A stretch of 33,648 nucleotides of DNA. Origin: Deltaproteobacteria bacterium. GTDB lineage: Bacteria; Desulfobacterota; Binatia; UBA9968. The first letter of the stretch is position 1. Every line of letters begins with the position of its first letter. The stretch is taken from contig JACPAM010000274.1 in the NCBI GenBank assembly GCA_016180805.1, positions 1-33,648 of the forward strand, written 5' to 3'. The notes beneath the pieces are model-generated. The model was not told the origin of the DNA and searched no databases. It saw nothing but the letters and a program-made list of their open reading frames with translations. Below are positions 31,359-33,648 of the stretch, one piece after another. The translations under genes and the position numbers were made by a program.

Positions 31359-31811
31359 ATGAACAGTGGTAACCATCTCGTCGTTTTTACCCTCGACGAT
31401 CAGAGGTACGGACTGCATCTCTCCCCCGTGGAAAGAATTGCTCGCGTTGTGGACATCACCCCCTTGCCGAAAGCACCGGACATCGTCGTGGGCGTGGTGA
31501 ATGTTCACGGACAAATCGTTCCCGTCCTCGACATCCGCAAGCGTTTCCGCTTGCCCGAGAGAGCGGTAAGAGCCAGCGACCGCCTTCTGATTGCGCAGAC
31601 ACCGAGACGGACAGTGGCCTTTCTTGTGGACATGGTGAGCGAAGTCATCGAGCTGTCGGAGGAAACGATAATTGCGGCGGCAAAGATCGTACCCGGAATG
31701 GAGTACATAGAGGGAGTGGCAAAGTTGAAAGACGGGCTGATCCTTATCCACGACATCGATAAATTTCTTTCCCTGGATGAGGAAAAGGTCCTGAGCGGAG
31801 CGCTGGGATAG
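31359..31811 (+). CDS. cheW: Chemotaxis adaptor protein CheW
   Basis: CheW links chemoreceptors to the CheA kinase. The 150-residue protein has the full fold: HLVVFTLDDQRYGLHLSPVERIARVVDITPLPKAPDIVVGVVNVHGQIVPVLDIRKRF (about 5-62), then SDRLLIAQTPRRTVAFLVDMVSEVIEL and YIEGVAKLKDGLILIHDIDKFLSLDEE. I start at ATG 31359; the track begins three codons earlier at TTG. A GAGG lies about 10 nt upstream. It is followed by cheR after 70 nt and a second CheW-like gene beyond. No cheA is in the window; it probably lies downstream. Confidence 0.95.
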   Translation: MNSGNHLVVFTLDDQRYGLHLSPVERIARVVDITPLPKAPDIVVGVVNVHGQIVPVLDIRKRFRLPERAVRASDRLLIAQTPRRTVAFLVDMVSEVIELSEETIIAAAKIVPGMEYIEGVAKLKDGLILIHDIDKFLSLDEEKVLSGALG

Positions 31812-31881
31812 TTCCAAGCTTGGCGTTTTGCGTTTGAGGTTAAGAGCTGCGACTCGCAACTTGAAACTGGAAGCGAGAAAG

Positions 31882-33339
31882 ATGGAACACCTGTCGGAAA
31901 TACTGCTCTCTCGCCTGAGCGACTTCATCGCTAATCACATAGGATTGTATTTCCCGGAGGCGCGCTGGCGCGACCTGGAGCGAGGCATCCACGCCGCCGC
32001 GAGGGAGTTCGAATTCGACAGCGCGGAAGCATGTGTCCAATGGCTCATGTCCGCTCCCTTAACGAGACTGCAAATAGAGGTCTTGGCAAGCCATCTCACC
32101 GTCGGGGAGACCTATTTTCTCCGCGACAGAAAAACTTTCACGGCCCTTGAGGAAGAGATTCTGCCGCAACTGATTCGCTCCCGCAGAGGCGGTGAACGAC
32201 AGTTAAGGATCTGGAGCGCCGGGGGCTGCACGGGCGAAGAGGCTTATTCGATCGCCATGCTGTTCGACAGGATTCTCCCGGACGTAGCGAATTGGCACGT
32301 CACGATTTTGGCGACCGATATCAACCCGCGATTCCTCCGCCACGCCGCCGGCGGTAGCTACAACCACTGGTCCTTTCGCGACACTCCATCGTGGATGAAG
32401 GAGAGATACTTCCAGGAGAGGAAGAGCAGCCGCTTCGAGATCTTACCCCGGATCAAGCGAATGGTGACCTTTTCCTATCTCAACCTGGCGGAAGATAGCT
32501 ACCCGTCCCTTACGAACAATACCAATGCGATGGACCTGATTCTCTGCCGCAATGTCCTGATGTATTTCGCTCCAGACACGGTAAGAAAGGTCGTTGGAAA
32601 TCTCTATCGCTGCCTAGTGGACGGAGGCTGGCTGATCGTTAGTCCGACAGAGGTTTCCCATACCCTTTTTGGCCAGTTCGTGACGATTAATTTCTGCGGC
32701 ATGACCTTCTATCGAAAGGCTCAGAGTCTCGACTTGCAGGTTCCTACTTTCGAGTTCCGGCCTTTCTTGCCAGAAACGAAACTTGAAACTCCAAATATCG
32801 AAGTGGAGCCTGGTCTGGGAACTCTACCTCCAATGTCAGAAGTGGGAATCCCTGGGCGCGCACCTAGCCCCTCGGACAACTCGAAACCTGAAACCTCCTA
32901 CTCGCAGCCTGAGCCTAATCCGTACACCGAAGCCGTATCACTTTACGAGCAAGGCCAGTATTCCGCGGCGGTTCAAAAACTCGAAGAGCTTGTTATTCGT
33001 GGCCCCAACAGGCCTGAAGTCATGGCTCTTCTAGCCCGGACCCACGCCAATCAGGGAAAGCTCACGGAGGCGCAAGAGTGGTCTGAGAAGGCCATCGCCA
33101 CGGATAAGCTCAACCCTGGGTTTTACTATCTTCGCGCAACTATCCTTCACGAGCAGGGTCGAACTGATGAAGCCAGTCTCGCTTTAAAAAAGGCGCTTTA
33201 CCTTGATCAGAATTTTGTCCTGGCGCATTTTGCCTTGGGAAACATAGCCCGGCAGCAGGGGCGGCACAAAGAGTCGGAAAAATACTTTGGCAATGCTCTA
33301 ACGCTTCTCAAGAGGTTTTGCCGGAGGCAGATGGATTGA
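31882..33339 (+). CDS. cheR: CheR-type MCP methyltransferase with C-terminal TPR domain
   Basis: CheR methylates glutamates on chemoreceptors with S-adenosylmethionine. I start at ATG 31882 (MEHLSEILLSRLSDFIANHIGLYFPEARW); the 18 residues before it in the track come from a dispersed repeat. The helical N-domain (1-85) is followed by the SAM domain with LRIWSAGGCTGEEAYSIAM, ILATDINPRFLRHA, GSYNHWSFRDTP and DLILCRNVLMYF. A proline-rich linker (about 290-350) leads to about three TPR repeats ending QGRHKESEKYFGNALTLL. CheR-TPR fusions occur in proteobacteria, where TPRs help select receptors. Total 485 residues. It lies between two cheW genes. Confidence 0.94.
   Translation: MEHLSEILLSRLSDFIANHIGLYFPEARWRDLERGIHAAAREFEFDSAEACVQWLMSAPLTRLQIEVLASHLTVGETYFLRDRKTFTALEEEILPQLIRSRRGGERQLRIWSAGGCTGEEAYSIAMLFDRILPDVANWHVTILATDINPRFLRHAAGGSYNHWSFRDTPSWMKERYFQERKSSRFEILPRIKRMVTFSYLNLAEDSYPSLTNNTNAMDLILCRNVLMYFAPDTVRKVVGNLYRCLVDGGWLIVSPTEVSHTLFGQFVTINFCGMTFYRKAQSLDLQVPTFEFRPFLPETKLETPNIEVEPGLGTLPPMSEVGIPGRAPSPSDNSKPETSYSQPEPNPYTEAVSLYEQGQYSAAVQKLEELVIRGPNRPEVMALLARTHANQGKLTEAQEWSEKAIATDKLNPGFYYLRATILHEQGRTDEASLALKKALYLDQNFVLAHFALGNIARQQGRHKESEKYFGNALTLLKRFCRRQMD
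32779..32896 (+). repeat. AAACTTGAAACT-type words inside the CheR linker coding sequence
   Basis: AAACTTGAAACT (32779-32790) and AACTCGAAACCTGAAACCT (32878-32896) are copies of the word found in intergenic DNA at 24643 and 31858. In frame they encode the linker peptides KLETPN and NSKPETS. Confidence 0.6.
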
Positions 33340-33455
33340 CGGCGGGCAGGCTGGCGGAAGTTATTCAAGCGACGGTAAGCGCAGGAGGATCGGGAACTGG
33401 CGGTCGAGGATAAGCTTATCCGCACCCGCCGACTCCTTTGGTCGAGGAGCCTGAA

Positions 33456-33648
33456 ATGAAAGATGAGAAGGAGATATCGCGAATCCTTAAAGAGAGGGCG
33501 AAACTGCTTGCGCGGGAGCCTAAGAAAGAGGAAGCGAACGCAGAGGCTATCGAGATTCTGGAATTCGCGCTCGCTTATGAGAGCTACGGAGTCGAGACCT
33601 CCTTTGTCCGGGAGGTTTACCCTCTCAAAGAGCTCACGCCGCTGCCGC
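33456..33648 (+). CDS. CheW-domain protein, N-terminal fragment (runs off window)
   Basis: Starting from ATG 33456 with a GAGGAG site 6 nt upstream, 64 codons are visible before the window ends. A charged helical lead (MKDEKEISRILKERAKLLAREPKKEE) precedes IEILEFALAYESYGVETSFVREVYPLKELTPLP, the first strands of a CheW domain. It is probably a second CheW in the same operon as cheW-cheR; a CheW domain fused to something else cannot be excluded. It lies 116 nt after cheR, a gap with no clear feature. Confidence 0.85.
   Translation, partial: MKDEKEISRILKERAKLLAREPKKEEANAEAIEILEFALAYESYGVETSFVREVYPLKELTPLP

Noticed and set aside
1-33648. CRISPR arrays, phage or defence islands, rRNA genes, insertion-sequence transposases
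   Set aside because: Looked for direct-repeat arrays, transposase motifs (DDE, HUH), phage structural genes and rRNA signatures; none seen. The repeats present are inverted or word-type, not spaced direct repeats.

Overview
The window looks like chromosomal DNA of an uncultured, diderm, moderately GC-rich bacterium. A complete Tol-Pal outer-membrane system, an MEP-pathway dxr next to the rpsB-tsf-pyrH-frr-uppS-cdsA-rseP block, a tripartite-tricarboxylate (Bug) binding protein and PAS/GAF histidine kinases fit a deltaproteobacterium in the old broad sense (Desulfobacterota/Binatota/NC10-like). That placement is inference from gene content; no marker was searched.

Layout. 1-3.7 kb: accessory metabolism (acyl-CoA dehydrogenase start, Bug protein, radical SAM protein, an alpha/beta hydrolase lacking its nucleophile serine). 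4.0-6.7 kb, minus: DUF465-ilvB-ilvN behind a clear sigma-70-type promoter. 6.8-14.3 kb, minus: rpsB-tsf-pyrH-frr-uppS-cdsA-dxr-rseP-tsaB, mostly joined by 4-nt ATGA/GTGA overlaps. 14.5-18.2 kb, minus: ribF-rluD, then rho. 18.3-23.2 kb, minus: tolQ-tolR-tolA-tolB-pal-cpoB, with tolA split by a one-base frameshift. The strand flips at about 23.25 kb. 23.3-24.8 kb, plus: tpiA, secG, tRNA-Leu(GAG). 24.8-28.9 kb: two related PAS/GAF histidine kinases in tandem. 29.1-31.4 kb: a mixed region with a GspH/FimT pseudopilin, a Phd/RelE-type toxin-antitoxin pair, a decayed kinase C-terminus, a predicted small RNA with its own promoter and terminator, and a response-regulator remnant. 31.4 kb to the end: a chemotaxis cluster, cheW-cheR(TPR)-cheW.

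Two things stand out. First, an apparently orphan transcription unit at 30866-31038: a perfect inverted repeat, a near-consensus promoter with a 17-bp spacer, about 110 nt of non-coding sequence with several GGA motifs, and an intrinsic terminator, lying between kinase and response-regulator debris. Second, most larger gaps inside the operons hold a self-complementary micro-repeat built from a different short word each time. Related elements supply the stop codons of rseP and tolQ, sit in frame inside tpiA, and appear in the disordered linker of CheR. Everything here is read by eye; no database search or folding was run.
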